From Bacteroidales bacterium UBA6851 (GTDB lineage Bacteria; Bacteroidota; Bacteroidia; Bacteroidales; UBA932), in NCBI GenBank assembly GCA_002451795.1, contig DKDJ01000002.1, positions 1-64,000 of the forward strand: DNA of 64,000 bases. Direction: 5' to 3'. Numbering within the stretch: position 1 is the stretch's first letter; every line of letters begins with the position of its first letter. The position numbers and the translations under genes were made by a program. Below the pieces are notes generated by a model. It made no database searches. It had not been told where the DNA came from and worked only from the letters and a program-made list of their open reading frames with translations. Positions 1 to 8,779 of this stretch are shown here, in pieces.

Positions 1-97
1 CTTCCTTGCGGAGACACTCAAGTTGCATGATGTACCAGCTTATGCGACAGCTGTAGGTAATCCTGCAAGAATAATAATTTTAAACAAAAATGTATGA
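1..97 (+). CDS. Hexapeptide-repeat acyltransferase, C-terminal end (partial)
   Basis: The reading frame is open from base 2 and encodes only the last 31 residues of a protein. The segment VPAYATAVGNPARII is the usual closing turn of left-handed beta-helix (LbH) acetyltransferases, the serine acetyltransferase, NeuD and WcaB types. Such enzymes O- or N-acetylate sugars in polysaccharide loci, which fits the glycosyltransferases that follow. Its TGA stop overlaps the next start as ATGA, so the two are probably co-translated. The substrate cannot be told because the body of the protein lies outside the window. Confidence 0.75.
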   Translation, partial: FLAETLKLHDVPAYATAVGNPARIIILNKNV

Positions 98-1064
98 CTT
101 CTAAAATTTCAGTTATAATACCTGTGTATAACGCAGAGAGTTATGTTGGGCGTTGTATTGAGAGCGTACAGGCTCAGACATACAATGTCTGGCAGATGAT
201 TCTTGTTGATGACGGATCAAAGGACAAAAGTCTAGAAATCTGCCAGAAGTATGCAGGTATAGACAATCGTATTCATGTGATACATCAAGAGAACCAAGGG
301 CCAGGCATAGCACGCAATACAGGTATTGCAGCTGCTAAAGGTGATTACGTTGTGTTCATAGATTCTGACGACTATATAGAAAAAGACTATTTTGAAATTT
401 TGGCAAAACACGATGAGGATGAGGTGTTTATCAATGTTCAGAATGTAGATGAGCAAGGAAATGTATTACAAAAGGACTTTATGCCAAGCGATAGGACTTT
501 ATCCAAAGATACAATTCTGCGTCGCCAAATGACAGGCAGAATTAATTGGGGGGGGTAAGAAAGGCTCTTAAAATCAATGTAATACGAGATAATAATGTAA
601 AATATACAAATCACAAAATCGGCGAGGAAGCATTATATAGTTTCCAAGTGTTATGGTATGCAAAGTCTGTAGCATTCATTGATAAACCTCTTTATAATTA
701 TGTACAAAGAGAGGATAGCCAGTCACACTTAAAAGTGGATGACCCTTGGGGAGGAGTGGCTGTGGCAATGAAAAATAAAATCACAGAAATGGGGCTTTAT
801 TCCCAATTTGCAAATACCATCAACGCTTTCTTCTTAACAGCATCTGCTGTTTCAGCCAATAGTATTGCCAAAAATCATTCATACTCTACATATCTTACGA
901 AGGTGAAGAAATGTAGGAGGTGTTTGTGTGATGTGATTGACAAGAACTATCCAATAGATAAAACCAACATGAGCATGAAAGCCCGAATCGTAGGGTGGTT
1001 GCTAAGGTATGGTTGTTATCGCTCTATTTGGATATTGGCTAAACTAAAGGAGATGCGAGGATAA
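94..1064 (+). pseudogene. GT2 glycosyltransferase, split by an 8-G run
   Basis: The first part (94-558) encodes a typical GT-A family 2 N-terminus: ISVIIPVYNAE, the nucleotide-binding LVDDGSKDKS, the acceptor-side IARNTG and a DSDD metal-binding motif. It stops at a TAA directly after eight consecutive G (548-555). The continuation lies in another frame to 1064 and reads GGVRKALKINVIRDNN, then KIGEEALYSF, the usual second half of the family. One additional G (nine) would fuse the parts into one protein of about 323 residues. As read, the product is a 154-residue fragment with the sugar-nucleotide fold but no acceptor domain. It is either a phase-variable gene in its OFF state, a recent mutation or a homopolymer miscall. 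The start overlaps the preceding stop. Confidence 0.85.
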
Positions 1065-1114
1065 CTATATTCAGCCATGCTTCCGACCATATTGTTAAAA
1101 TCAAAATTGGAAGT

Positions 1115-2083
1115 ATGGCAAAATACTCTATCATAACACCTCAGTTCAACTCATTTGACTTGATGGACAAATATTTTGATTCCTTGTTGAATCAGACGCT
1201 AAAGAATTTTGAAGTAATTATTGTTGACGACTGTTCATCAGATGAATCATGGGAGAAGTTACAGGCGTATGTGAAGAAAAGTCCATTGCAGATAACGCTT
1301 TTGCAGTCAAAACAGAATGGTGGTCCCGGCAATGCCCGCAACATCGGCATAGAAGTTGCGAAAGGAGAGTGGATAACATTTGTAGACAATGACGACTGGG
1401 TGGCAACAGACTTTCTTGAAAAGGTGGATGCTGTAATAGAGAAAGAAAAGGTAAACTGTGTCATCTACGATTATTATGCTTGGTTGGACGGAAAAACAAG
1501 CATTTCAAGATCCATGTATATCAATAAGGGAGGCCGAAAAACAGTCTCCGAATGTATGATTTCGGTACGAAATCATACATTCGGAAAGTTCTACAAACTT
1601 TCCGATTGTAGGGATGTACGTTTCCCGAATGTCCGCAGGTGTGAGGATGTGGCGTATGTTTGTCAAGCTATCGCAGCTTGTGGCAATGCGTATTATCTGA
1701 ATGAACCGCTTTACTATTATCGCCAAAGGCCGACATCTCTTTCAAATAATGCAAAGTTGGATCATAGCGATATGCTCAATGCCTTTGCTATTTTAGAAGA
1801 AAAATTTGGTGCAAAGTATCCGCTTGAGATGAAGAACAAATCGGTTACGGATATTCTTTATGGTGCTTTATTGATGATGTGCAAATCAGGGAAAGACAAT
1901 GCGTCCATTCTTCAATACATAAAGGAGTATGAGAAGAAATATCCTGAATGGTGGAAATGTGACATCATAAAATATTTGGGTAAGCCTAAAATGATGTTCT
2001 TGAAATTTGCTCAATGGCATTTTGTGCCAGGAGTAAAGCTGATTGCCTATCTACATTCACAAATGATTAAGAAGGGTGCATAA
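1115..2083 (+). CDS. GT2 glycosyltransferase
   Basis: A 322-residue family 2 glycosyltransferase that should transfer a sugar from a nucleotide donor to the growing lipid-linked repeat unit at the cytoplasmic face. Visible motifs are YSIITPQFNS at the N-terminus, VIIVDDCSSDES (donor binding), GPGNARNIG, and the metal-binding VDNDDW near residue 90. The acceptor half has RCEDVAYVCQ, where GT2 enzymes commonly carry an E-D catalytic pair. It lies 50 nt after the split glycosyltransferase and 28 nt before the next gene. Two strong inverted repeats sit inside the gene at 1548-1604. Donor and acceptor are not predictable. Confidence 0.9.
   Translation: MAKYSIITPQFNSFDLMDKYFDSLLNQTLKNFEVIIVDDCSSDESWEKLQAYVKKSPLQITLLQSKQNGGPGNARNIGIEVAKGEWITFVDNDDWVATDFLEKVDAVIEKEKVNCVIYDYYAWLDGKTSISRSMYINKGGRKTVSECMISVRNHTFGKFYKLSDCRDVRFPNVRRCEDVAYVCQAIAACGNAYYLNEPLYYYRQRPTSLSNNAKLDHSDMLNAFAILEEKFGAKYPLEMKNKSVTDILYGALLMMCKSGKDNASILQYIKEYEKKYPEWWKCDIIKYLGKPKMMFLKFAQWHFVPGVKLIAYLHSQMIKKGA
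1548..1604. repeat. Two adjacent perfect inverted repeats inside a coding region
   Basis: Arms at 1548-1564 and 1568-1584 are 17-bp perfect reverse complements around a 3-nt loop (1565-1567). A second pair, 1581-1590 and 1596-1605, has 10-bp arms around a 5-nt loop and shares the boundary bases with the first. Both lie within the glycosyltransferase gene 1115-2083 and keep its frame open. Confidence 0.9.
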
Positions 2084-2111
2084 AGATTAACCACCAATAA
2101 AAGAACAGCAA

Positions 2112-3377
2112 ATGAGTTTAGAACAGAAAATAAACTACCAGTTGAACAAAGTTCCTGGAGTAAAGAAATATATAAAGCGAGCCTATCAGTTAGGTTGCTA
2201 TGCAGTGAGTAAGAAAATAAAGTCGGAGGGGAATATCGTGCGTGTGTCACCTGATGACCCTGAATATGAATATTTCTTTGGCTATTATGACAAATCACCT
2301 TGGGACGCAACCATGCGATACATGATTTGCATGAAAGCAGAAGACACATGGAGTGAGCCAGACCCTTTGGGAACAGCAGATATATTGTTGATTGATACAA
2401 AGAATGATAATAAAATAAAGAAGATAGCCACAACTCACACGTGGAATGTCCAACAGGGGTGTATGGCACAATGGTTAGGACCTGACTTCAGGACGCACAT
2501 ATTGTATAATGATATGCGTAATGGCAAATATTGCTCCGTAATTCTCAACATAGAGACAATGGAAGAACGAGTATTGCCTATGCCTTGTTATACTGTATCG
2601 GCTGATGGAAAAACAGCATTGAGCCTTGACTTCTCCCGTCTACATTCCTTACGCCTTGGTTATGGGTATGCAGAATTGCCAGAAACGACAAAAGGCATGG
2701 CTCTTCCTGATAGCACAGCCGTATGGAAAATGAATATTGAAAAAGGTGAAGTGAAAGAACTTTTGAAATACACAGATTTCGCAAAGTTCCAGCCACGTCA
2801 TGAAATGCAGGAGCATGGAAGTGTGCATAAGGTGAACCATTTGATGCTATCCCCTAATGGCAAACGCTTTATGGTGTTGTATCGTTGGTTTTGCGGTCAG
2901 CGAAAATACACACGTCTGATAACTTGTAATGTAGACGGAACAGATATGTATGTTCTCTCAGACGATGATATGGTAAGCCATTGCTATTGGAAGAACGACA
3001 ATGAAATTATAGCCTTTGAACGAAAGAAAGAATTTGGTCCAGGCTATTATCTGATGAAAGACAAAACACAGGAGTGGACACATATATGGCCGCAGTTGAG
3101 TAATGACGGTCATCCGAGTTATTGTTCTACCGACAATCACTTAGTGGTGTTTGACACTTATCCAAGTCGTTCACGTATTCAAGAAGTAAAACTCGGTATT
3201 GATACAGACGCTACAGGCGAGAGTGTGAGAACAATTGCCAAGGTTTTCTCTCCTTTTAAATATGATAATGATACCCGATGTGACCTACATCCTCGTTGGA
3301 GGCAGGATGGCAAAGCCGTTTGCTTTGACAGTGTGTATGAAGGACACAGAGGATTGTATATAGTAAAAATAGATTAG
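2112..3377 (+). CDS. Beta-propeller-like capsule-locus protein, function unknown
   Basis: A 421-residue protein with no signal peptide and no membrane span. Repeated blade-like segments end in aromatic or aspartate-rich turns, such as FGYYDKSPWD near residue 55, LSPNGKRFMVLYRW, HPSYCSTDNHLVVFDTYPS and a terminal DLHPRWRQDGKAVCFDS. These resemble TolB/WD40-like or oligogalacturonate-lyase-like propellers. Similar proteins occur among glycosyltransferases in Bacteroidota polysaccharide loci, but I know of no proven function. It starts 28 nt after one GT2 gene and ends one base before the next, so it is part of the operon. A role as a scaffold or a polysaccharide-modifying enzyme is possible but unsupported. 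Confidence 0.6.
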   Translation: MSLEQKINYQLNKVPGVKKYIKRAYQLGCYAVSKKIKSEGNIVRVSPDDPEYEYFFGYYDKSPWDATMRYMICMKAEDTWSEPDPLGTADILLIDTKNDNKIKKIATTHTWNVQQGCMAQWLGPDFRTHILYNDMRNGKYCSVILNIETMEERVLPMPCYTVSADGKTALSLDFSRLHSLRLGYGYAELPETTKGMALPDSTAVWKMNIEKGEVKELLKYTDFAKFQPRHEMQEHGSVHKVNHLMLSPNGKRFMVLYRWFCGQRKYTRLITCNVDGTDMYVLSDDDMVSHCYWKNDNEIIAFERKKEFGPGYYLMKDKTQEWTHIWPQLSNDGHPSYCSTDNHLVVFDTYPSRSRIQEVKLGIDTDATGESVRTIAKVFSPFKYDNDTRCDLHPRWRQDGKAVCFDSVYEGHRGLYIVKID

Positions 3378-3378
3378 A

Positions 3379-4200
3379 ATGAACAAGATTGCTGTAATTT
3401 TACCCGTATACAAGAACGATAGAGTTCCGTATATAAAACTGTCGTTTGACAGTATTCTGAATCAAACATACAAAGACATCCACTTGTATATTGGTGTGGA
3501 TGGGCCAGTAGGTGAAGATTTGGAAGAGTGCTTGAAACAATACGAGCAGGATGAGCGTGTAAGCGTGGAATGGTTTAAGGAAAATCGTGGGCTTGCTATC
3601 GTGTTGAACGACTTGCTTGATATTTGTTTCAAGGAAGGTTATGAGTACGTAGCCCGAATGGATGCCGATGACATCTCGAAACATGAGCGTATAGAAAAAC
3701 AAATGGCTTATTTGCTGCAACATCCAGAAATTGATGTTGTTGGTGGAGCGATAGAAGAGATAGACGAGAACAGCGAGAGTAGAGGAAAAACTATAGTCTA
3801 TCCCGAAACTCCAGAAGGGTGTTATAAGTTCTTTGCCAAGCGCAATCCCCATGCTCATCCAGCTGTAATGTTCAGAAAGAGTTTCTTTGATAAGGCCGGA
3901 TGCAAGTACCGCCCAGAATACCGACAGAATCAAGACACGATGCTTTGGCTAGATGGGATGAAGGCAGGAACAAAACACGCCAACTTGCAGGAAGTGGTAT
4001 TGCGCTTCCGTTTTACCAATTCATTGTTTAAGAAACGCCGTAATGGGTGGGTATTCGCCAAAAAACAGTTGCATGACAGAAAAATCATAAATAAGGCACT
4101 TGGATATGGATTGGGTGCAACGGTGTTTGGCTACATGATGTTCTGTATGCTTGTAAGTCCTGCATGGGTCAAGAAAATCGCATATAAGGTATTCAGATAA
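3379..4200 (+). CDS. GT2 glycosyltransferase, AmsE-like
   Basis: A 273-residue family 2 glycosyltransferase. It begins IAVILPVYKND, has YIGVDGPVG in the donor-binding position, then ENRGLAIVLND and the metal site RMDADDISK around residue 95. The following IEKQMAYLLQHPEIDVVGG is characteristic of AmsE/WaaE-like glycosyltransferases of exopolysaccharide loci. The C-terminus has a hydrophobic stretch (GLGATVFGYMMFCMLVSPAW) that probably holds it to the inner membrane. It begins one base after the propeller gene and ends two bases before the broken nucleotidyltransferase, indicating one transcript. Linkage specificity is unknown. Confidence 0.88.
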   Translation: MNKIAVILPVYKNDRVPYIKLSFDSILNQTYKDIHLYIGVDGPVGEDLEECLKQYEQDERVSVEWFKENRGLAIVLNDLLDICFKEGYEYVARMDADDISKHERIEKQMAYLLQHPEIDVVGGAIEEIDENSESRGKTIVYPETPEGCYKFFAKRNPHAHPAVMFRKSFFDKAGCKYRPEYRQNQDTMLWLDGMKAGTKHANLQEVVLRFRFTNSLFKKRRNGWVFAKKQLHDRKIINKALGYGLGATVFGYMMFCMLVSPAWVKKIAYKVFR

Positions 4201-4202
4201 AG

Positions 4203-5288
4203 ATGCTCGAATTTGAATTTATACAGATTGCTTTTGGTTGTAAGTACAGATTTTCATCTAACCCATCAGTGGAAGACTGGACACGCCTCTTGCATTTTGC
4301 CCAAAAGCAATCGTTAGTCGGATTCCTTTTCTGAGGCATAGAAAAAATCCCCAAAGAGCAATTGCCACCAAGAGAAATGTTGCTGAGATGGTTTGCCTTG
4401 GCAGAGAGAACAAAGCAAGCCAATGCAAAACTGAATGCACGTTGTAAGGATTTGGATGCAATCTTAAAGGAAGGTGGTTTTAGAGAATGTGTTCTTAAAG
4501 GGCAAGGAGTCGCTTTGCTCTATTCCAAACCTGAATACCGACAATGTGGAGATATTGATATGTGGTTAGGAACATCAGATGGAAACAAAGTTTCCATAAA
4601 CTCTATTGTAGCGTATGCCAAACAAAGAGGAGTAACTGTTTCGCATATTGATGTTAAGCATTCAGACATGCAATTCTTTGATGATGCGCAAGTAGAAATT
4701 CATTTCAAACCAAGCTACTCGTATAATTTCATTTATGACAGACGACTTGACAAGTGGTTTAAGTCCGTATCGAAAGAGCAATTTGAAAATTTTGATACGG
4801 CAGTAGGCTTTGCTTACCCTACTATCAGCTTTAATCTTGTTTACTCATTGTTGCATATTTATCGTCACCTATTTTCTGAGGGGATAGGGTTAAGGCAGAT
4901 GCTGGATTACCATTATATATTGATGAACAGCACTACAGAAGAACGCAAACAAGCATATAAGACAATGTGCGGTTTCGGAATGAAAAACTTTGCTGGTGCA
5001 GTGATGTATGTTTTGCAAGAAGTCTTCGGGCTATATAATGATTATTTTCTTTGTAATCCATCAGAGAAATCTGGTAAGTTCATATTGAATGAGATTCTGA
5101 CAGCAGGGAATTTCGGGCAATATGATAATCGCACTAAGAAGATAGACAAAGAAAAAAGATTTGCGAGAGGTTTGGTGTAATTGGCAAGAAACCTTCGCTT
5201 TGCAAAGTATTATCCACAAGAGGTTTTGGCTTCACCGATATGGAAATGTTGGCATTATGGATGGAGAAAGAAGCATGGGTATTTGTAA
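4203..5288 (+). pseudogene. NTP_transf_5 nucleotidyltransferase with two in-frame stops
   Basis: One continuous frame runs from ATG 4203 to TAA 5286-5288 and is interrupted only by TGA at 4332-4334 and TAA at 5178-5180. The middle, read from an internal ATG at 4362, carries ECVLKGQGVALLY and the nucleotidyltransferase core GDIDMWLG of the uncharacterised NTP_transf_5 family (PF14907). Residues before the first stop (ending SLVGFLF) and after the second (LARNLRFAKYYPQEVLASP) fit the family's ends, so both stops look like point mutations in a once full-length gene of about 360 residues. A shortened product of 272 residues from 4362 would keep the catalytic motif, so partial function is possible. 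The family's role in polysaccharide loci is unproven. Confidence 0.8.
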
Positions 5289-5511
5289 ATTTATACTCAT
5301 TGATGATGCAGAAGAATTCCAAATAGGTTCAATAGACAACTCAGAAACACGTTCTTTATGCTGTGAAATACTTGAAGGAGGCGAAAGAGCATTTAGAAAG
5401 AGACAGGCTATATATCATATTTAGGTGTCAAAAAAACATACAACATTCTCTTAAAAAAATATGTTTTTGCATTACTTATACCGAGAATTAAGCATTAAAG
5501 ATTTTAATTTT
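5289..5511 (+). other. Gap with no recognised gene
   Basis: About 220 A+T-rich bases separate the broken nucleotidyltransferase from the sugar transferase. Short open stretches exist, including one ending at 5424 and another with a charged, helix-like peptide (LKEAKEHLERD). None has a plausible start or a recognised family. This may be the decayed remains of a further gene. No promoter box was found. Confidence 0.4.
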
Positions 5512-6165
5512 ATGATATTCAAAAGACTCTTTGACATTATAGCGTCCCTATGCGGACTGCTCTTGATTTGGTGGACATTCCCAATAGTAGCGTTTTTAAT
5601 CCATAAGAAAATGCCGGGCGGACCTGCGTTCTTCTGTCAGAAGCGTGTGGGCAAGGACGGCAAGTTGTTCACTTGCCATAAGTTCCGCTCTATGACGGTG
5701 AAACATAGTGGTTCATCGGTGAGTGTGGCTGGTGACAGTCGTATCACTCCGTTCGGGGCAAAGCTGCGCCATTACAAGATTGATGAGTTACCTGAACTGT
5801 GGGATGTATTGATTGGTAATATGAGCTTTGTGGGTCCGCGTCCTGATGTGCCGGGATATGCAGACAAACTGCAAGGCGATGACCGGGATGTATTGAAATT
5901 GCGTCCAGGTATTACGGGGCCTGCCACATTGAAGTATCGGCTGGAGGACGAAATGATTTCAGAGTATGTGGCAAAGAAACAAGCGGAAGGAGATACACGT
6001 CCAATGCAAGAGATCGCTATTGAATATAACGACAATGTAATCTATCCTGACAAAGTTCGCTTGAACTGCTATTACTATCGTCACTATTCATTTTGGAAAG
6101 ACATTGAAATGATATTTGCGACAGTATTGGGGTTCAAAGTGAAGTTCGCAGGAGAGAAAGTGTAG
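5512..6165 (+). CDS. Initiating sugar-1-phosphate transferase (WcaJ/PglC type)
   Basis: A 217-residue bacterial sugar transferase (PF02397) that moves a sugar-1-phosphate from a UDP-sugar to undecaprenyl phosphate, the first step of repeat-unit assembly at the inner membrane. One N-terminal hydrophobic helix (IIASLCGLLLIWWTFPIVAF) is followed by the family signatures FFCQKRVGKDGK, HKFRSM, LRHYKIDELPELWDV (with the catalytic D-E pair), NMSFVGPRPDVPG and LRPGITGPA. It is the short, single-domain PglC form. ATG 5512 was chosen because homology begins there; an upstream in-frame ATG at 5461 would add 17 unrelated residues. The matching aminotransferase partner now lies 6.8 kb downstream, beyond the Qat block. 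Confidence 0.93.
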   Translation: MIFKRLFDIIASLCGLLLIWWTFPIVAFLIHKKMPGGPAFFCQKRVGKDGKLFTCHKFRSMTVKHSGSSVSVAGDSRITPFGAKLRHYKIDELPELWDVLIGNMSFVGPRPDVPGYADKLQGDDRDVLKLRPGITGPATLKYRLEDEMISEYVAKKQAEGDTRPMQEIAIEYNDNVIYPDKVRLNCYYYRHYSFWKDIEMIFATVLGFKVKFAGEKV

Positions 6166-6183
6166 ATCTTATTGTTGAATGTT

Positions 6184-7977
6184 ATGTGGAAGGACTCAGA
6201 AACAAAGTCAGACTATCTTAATTTCGACTATCTCATAGATGCTGTAGAGAGCATTGCAATGGATTCAAAACTTACCCCATCGACAATAGGAGTTTATGGA
6301 GATTGGGGAAGTGGAAAGTCTAGCCTAATGCAAATGGTGGAAGAAAAGATAAAGTCAGAACATAATGATAACACCTGCTGTATTAGGTTCAACGGATGGT
6401 TATTCGAAGGGTATGAAGATGCAAAGACCGCATTTTGTGGTTCGATTCTTGATGCTCTACGAGCAAATGAAACGATGCCCTCCAAAGTGAAAACGAGGAT
6501 AACCAATCTTTTGAAGAAAGTTGACGGAAAGAAAATTCTCATGAAAGGCGGCTCCGTTGCTCTGGATGTCCTTTTAAGTGGAGGCGTTGGCTCTATTGCA
6601 TACCTTACTGTTGACACAATCGCAAATGCTCTTAAAGGCAAATTGTCCGATGCCACGGCTTCTGATGTTAAAGACACATTAAAAGGAATATTGGCTGAGA
6701 AAAAATCATCTACATCCAACCGTAATGACATTAAGCACTTTCAAGAAGAATTTAAGAAGATACTTAAAGAGTCAAAGATAGAACACTTGGTGATATTTGT
6801 TGACGAGTTAGACCGTTGTACTCCAGATACGGTCTTGGATGTCTTTGCTGCAATGAGGTTGTTCTTGTTTGTAGAAAAGACCTCCTTTATTATAGGAGCA
6901 GACAGCCGTCTGATAGACTATGCCATAAAATCCCGTTACCAGAACATAGCCGGCAATGAACTTGACATCAGCAAAGAGTATTTGGAGAAACTGATACAAT
7001 ATCCCGTAACGATTCCAAAACTTGACGAGTTGGAATTGGAACGCTATCTTACCTGCTTATTGCTTGAAACCAAAATCAACAATATAGCAGAATGTATTAA
7101 AGGAGGAAGTATTTATGATTCTATCAATCAAGAAGAATTGGTGAAAAACCATGAAGGTGAAAAAGAAGAAATTAAAGAAGCCATTGCCTTGTCACGTATA
7201 ATATCTCCTGTTCTTGCAGCTAAACTGAATGGAAATCCACGACAATGCAAGAGATTCCTCAATACTTTATTCATGAGAGTTAATATGGCAGATACAAGAG
7301 GAGTAAAATTGGACAAGAAAATTCTGTCAAAACTCATGCTTTTGGAATATTTCAAGGAACCGATGTATGCAGAAGTTGTAAACCCGAACAACAGGAAAGA
7401 CTTGGAAGAATTGGAAACAAAGAAGACTATAACAAGCAGAAATGTTTTTAATAAATGGAAAGATGACGAATGGGTAAAAGACTGGTTGGCAATGGATGTA
7501 CCATTGAATGAGAAAGATTTGAGACCATATTATTACTTTTCACGCAGTACACAAAGAGTCAACCAAGCCATCAATAACCTGTTAAGCCCCAATGCACAAC
7601 AAAGTCTGAAGTCATTCTTGGCAAAGTCAGACTCTGAAAGAGAAAAAGCAGTGAAACTGTTTGGAACATTAAGCGAATCGGAATGTGCATTGGTTACAGA
7701 TGCTATATATGAGGAGATGCTAAAGACAGAGGAAATAGACATGGAGATTTTCAAATCATTTATGGCAGTTCTATCATGTAAATCCATGCTTGACCAAGCA
7801 GCAAAGCAGATAAAGAAAATACCAGCATCTAAAATTGAAGCAGAAATGTTACCTCTTATCAACGATTTGAAATCCAAATTATCAACCACACAAGACAAAG
7901 AGGAAATAGAAGATTATATAAGTAAGAACACCAATTTGTCTAATGCTGCGAAAATAACAGAAGCACTTATGAGATAA
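6184..7977 (+). CDS. qatA: QatA, KAP-family P-loop ATPase of a Qat anti-phage system
   Basis: A 597-residue KAP P-loop NTPase. Walker A is GDWGSGKSS (about residues 39-47) and Walker B is VIFVDELDRC (about 203-212). A hydrophobic insertion between them (LLSGGVGSIAYLTVDTIANA) is typical of KAP proteins, which associate with membranes. NGNPRQCKRFLN further on is the KAP sensor region. In QatABCD anti-phage systems this ATPase is one of four required components. It starts 18 nt after the sugar transferase with no visible promoter, so it may be read from the capsule transcript. A TTG at 6172 is an alternative start. It ends 4 nt before qatB. The identification rests on the gene order as much as on this protein. 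Confidence 0.88.
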   Translation: MWKDSETKSDYLNFDYLIDAVESIAMDSKLTPSTIGVYGDWGSGKSSLMQMVEEKIKSEHNDNTCCIRFNGWLFEGYEDAKTAFCGSILDALRANETMPSKVKTRITNLLKKVDGKKILMKGGSVALDVLLSGGVGSIAYLTVDTIANALKGKLSDATASDVKDTLKGILAEKKSSTSNRNDIKHFQEEFKKILKESKIEHLVIFVDELDRCTPDTVLDVFAAMRLFLFVEKTSFIIGADSRLIDYAIKSRYQNIAGNELDISKEYLEKLIQYPVTIPKLDELELERYLTCLLLETKINNIAECIKGGSIYDSINQEELVKNHEGEKEEIKEAIALSRIISPVLAAKLNGNPRQCKRFLNTLFMRVNMADTRGVKLDKKILSKLMLLEYFKEPMYAEVVNPNNRKDLEELETKKTITSRNVFNKWKDDEWVKDWLAMDVPLNEKDLRPYYYFSRSTQRVNQAINNLLSPNAQQSLKSFLAKSDSEREKAVKLFGTLSESECALVTDAIYEEMLKTEEIDMEIFKSFMAVLSCKSMLDQAAKQIKKIPASKIEAEMLPLINDLKSKLSTTQDKEEIEDYISKNTNLSNAAKITEALMR

Positions 7978-7981
7978 AGGT

Positions 7982-8779
7982 ATGGGTACATCAAGCATAT
8001 ACAAAGGGCCTAAGAAAACGATATTGTTGCCAGATGATTATTCTGATGACAACAATCCAAATGACGTTTCCGAATCTCCAGCAGATGAGAAATCCAATGA
8101 ACAGCCACAAGAAAAACCTTCCGTGACATGGCAATCCGCCAAAAGCGGAGTTACCAAATCTGTAGGAAGTGATACACGTGCTATGAGAAATGCCATGTCT
8201 TCCTATACAAAAGCATTGGGAGGACATAGAAATGCAGCAAAGCAATCTGTTCAGGCAAGAAAGACTACAGCAAACATTATTTCGTTCTTTTCTGGTTCTC
8301 CATCAGAGATAAAACATCGCTTAGAATCAGAAGGAATCTCTTTTGAAGGGAAGACAGCAAAAGATATATTCTTCGAGATACGAGATTTGCTTGCTCCTAT
8401 ACCGAACACATTAGAAGACAGTTATGTTAACAAGGCTGTAACGGACACTATATCAGAACTTATGAAGGACTCAAACTTGGAAGCAGAACAAATTGATAAT
8501 CTGTTAAACCAAGCACTTTTGGAAAAACTTGTTTGTGGAACGGTAAAGAACTATATCTATCAGAAATTCATCAGTCAAGCAACAGCAGGTATTCTCAAAA
8601 AAGACAACAGCATTACTGATATTCATCGATTTGAAAAGAAAGCCAAGTTATGGATAGAAGGTATCGTGACAAGTGTTATACCCAAAATGTTGCATAGTGG
8701 AGTCAATCCACGCGATATAGACAATAAGGTAAAAGCAATCTACGAAGGATGTTATAAAATTATGGAGAATTTCAAATGA
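7982..8779 (+). CDS. qatB: QatB, Qat anti-phage system protein
   Basis: A 265-residue protein opening MGTSSIYKGPKKTILLPDD, matching the conserved QatB start (Met-Gly-Thr-Ser, then GP and a leucine-proline patch). A low-complexity acidic linker (about 20-55) follows, then a basic segment and a mostly helical C-terminal domain without known catalytic motifs. It overlaps qatC by 4 nt (ATGA). From memory, QueC-like enzymes in immune operons have been reported to attach a deazaguanine-type base to the N-terminal glycine of a partner. If so here, QatB's Gly2 would be the substrate for QatC; this is inference. Confidence 0.85.
   Translation: MGTSSIYKGPKKTILLPDDYSDDNNPNDVSESPADEKSNEQPQEKPSVTWQSAKSGVTKSVGSDTRAMRNAMSSYTKALGGHRNAAKQSVQARKTTANIISFFSGSPSEIKHRLESEGISFEGKTAKDIFFEIRDLLAPIPNTLEDSYVNKAVTDTISELMKDSNLEAEQIDNLLNQALLEKLVCGTVKNYIYQKFISQATAGILKKDNSITDIHRFEKKAKLWIEGIVTSVIPKMLHSGVNPRDIDNKVKAIYEGCYKIMENFK

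Noticed and set aside
5161..5424. An 87-codon frame after the broken nucleotidyltransferase
   Set aside because: Its first part is an off-frame shadow of the nucleotidyltransferase tail, and the rest has no recognised family.
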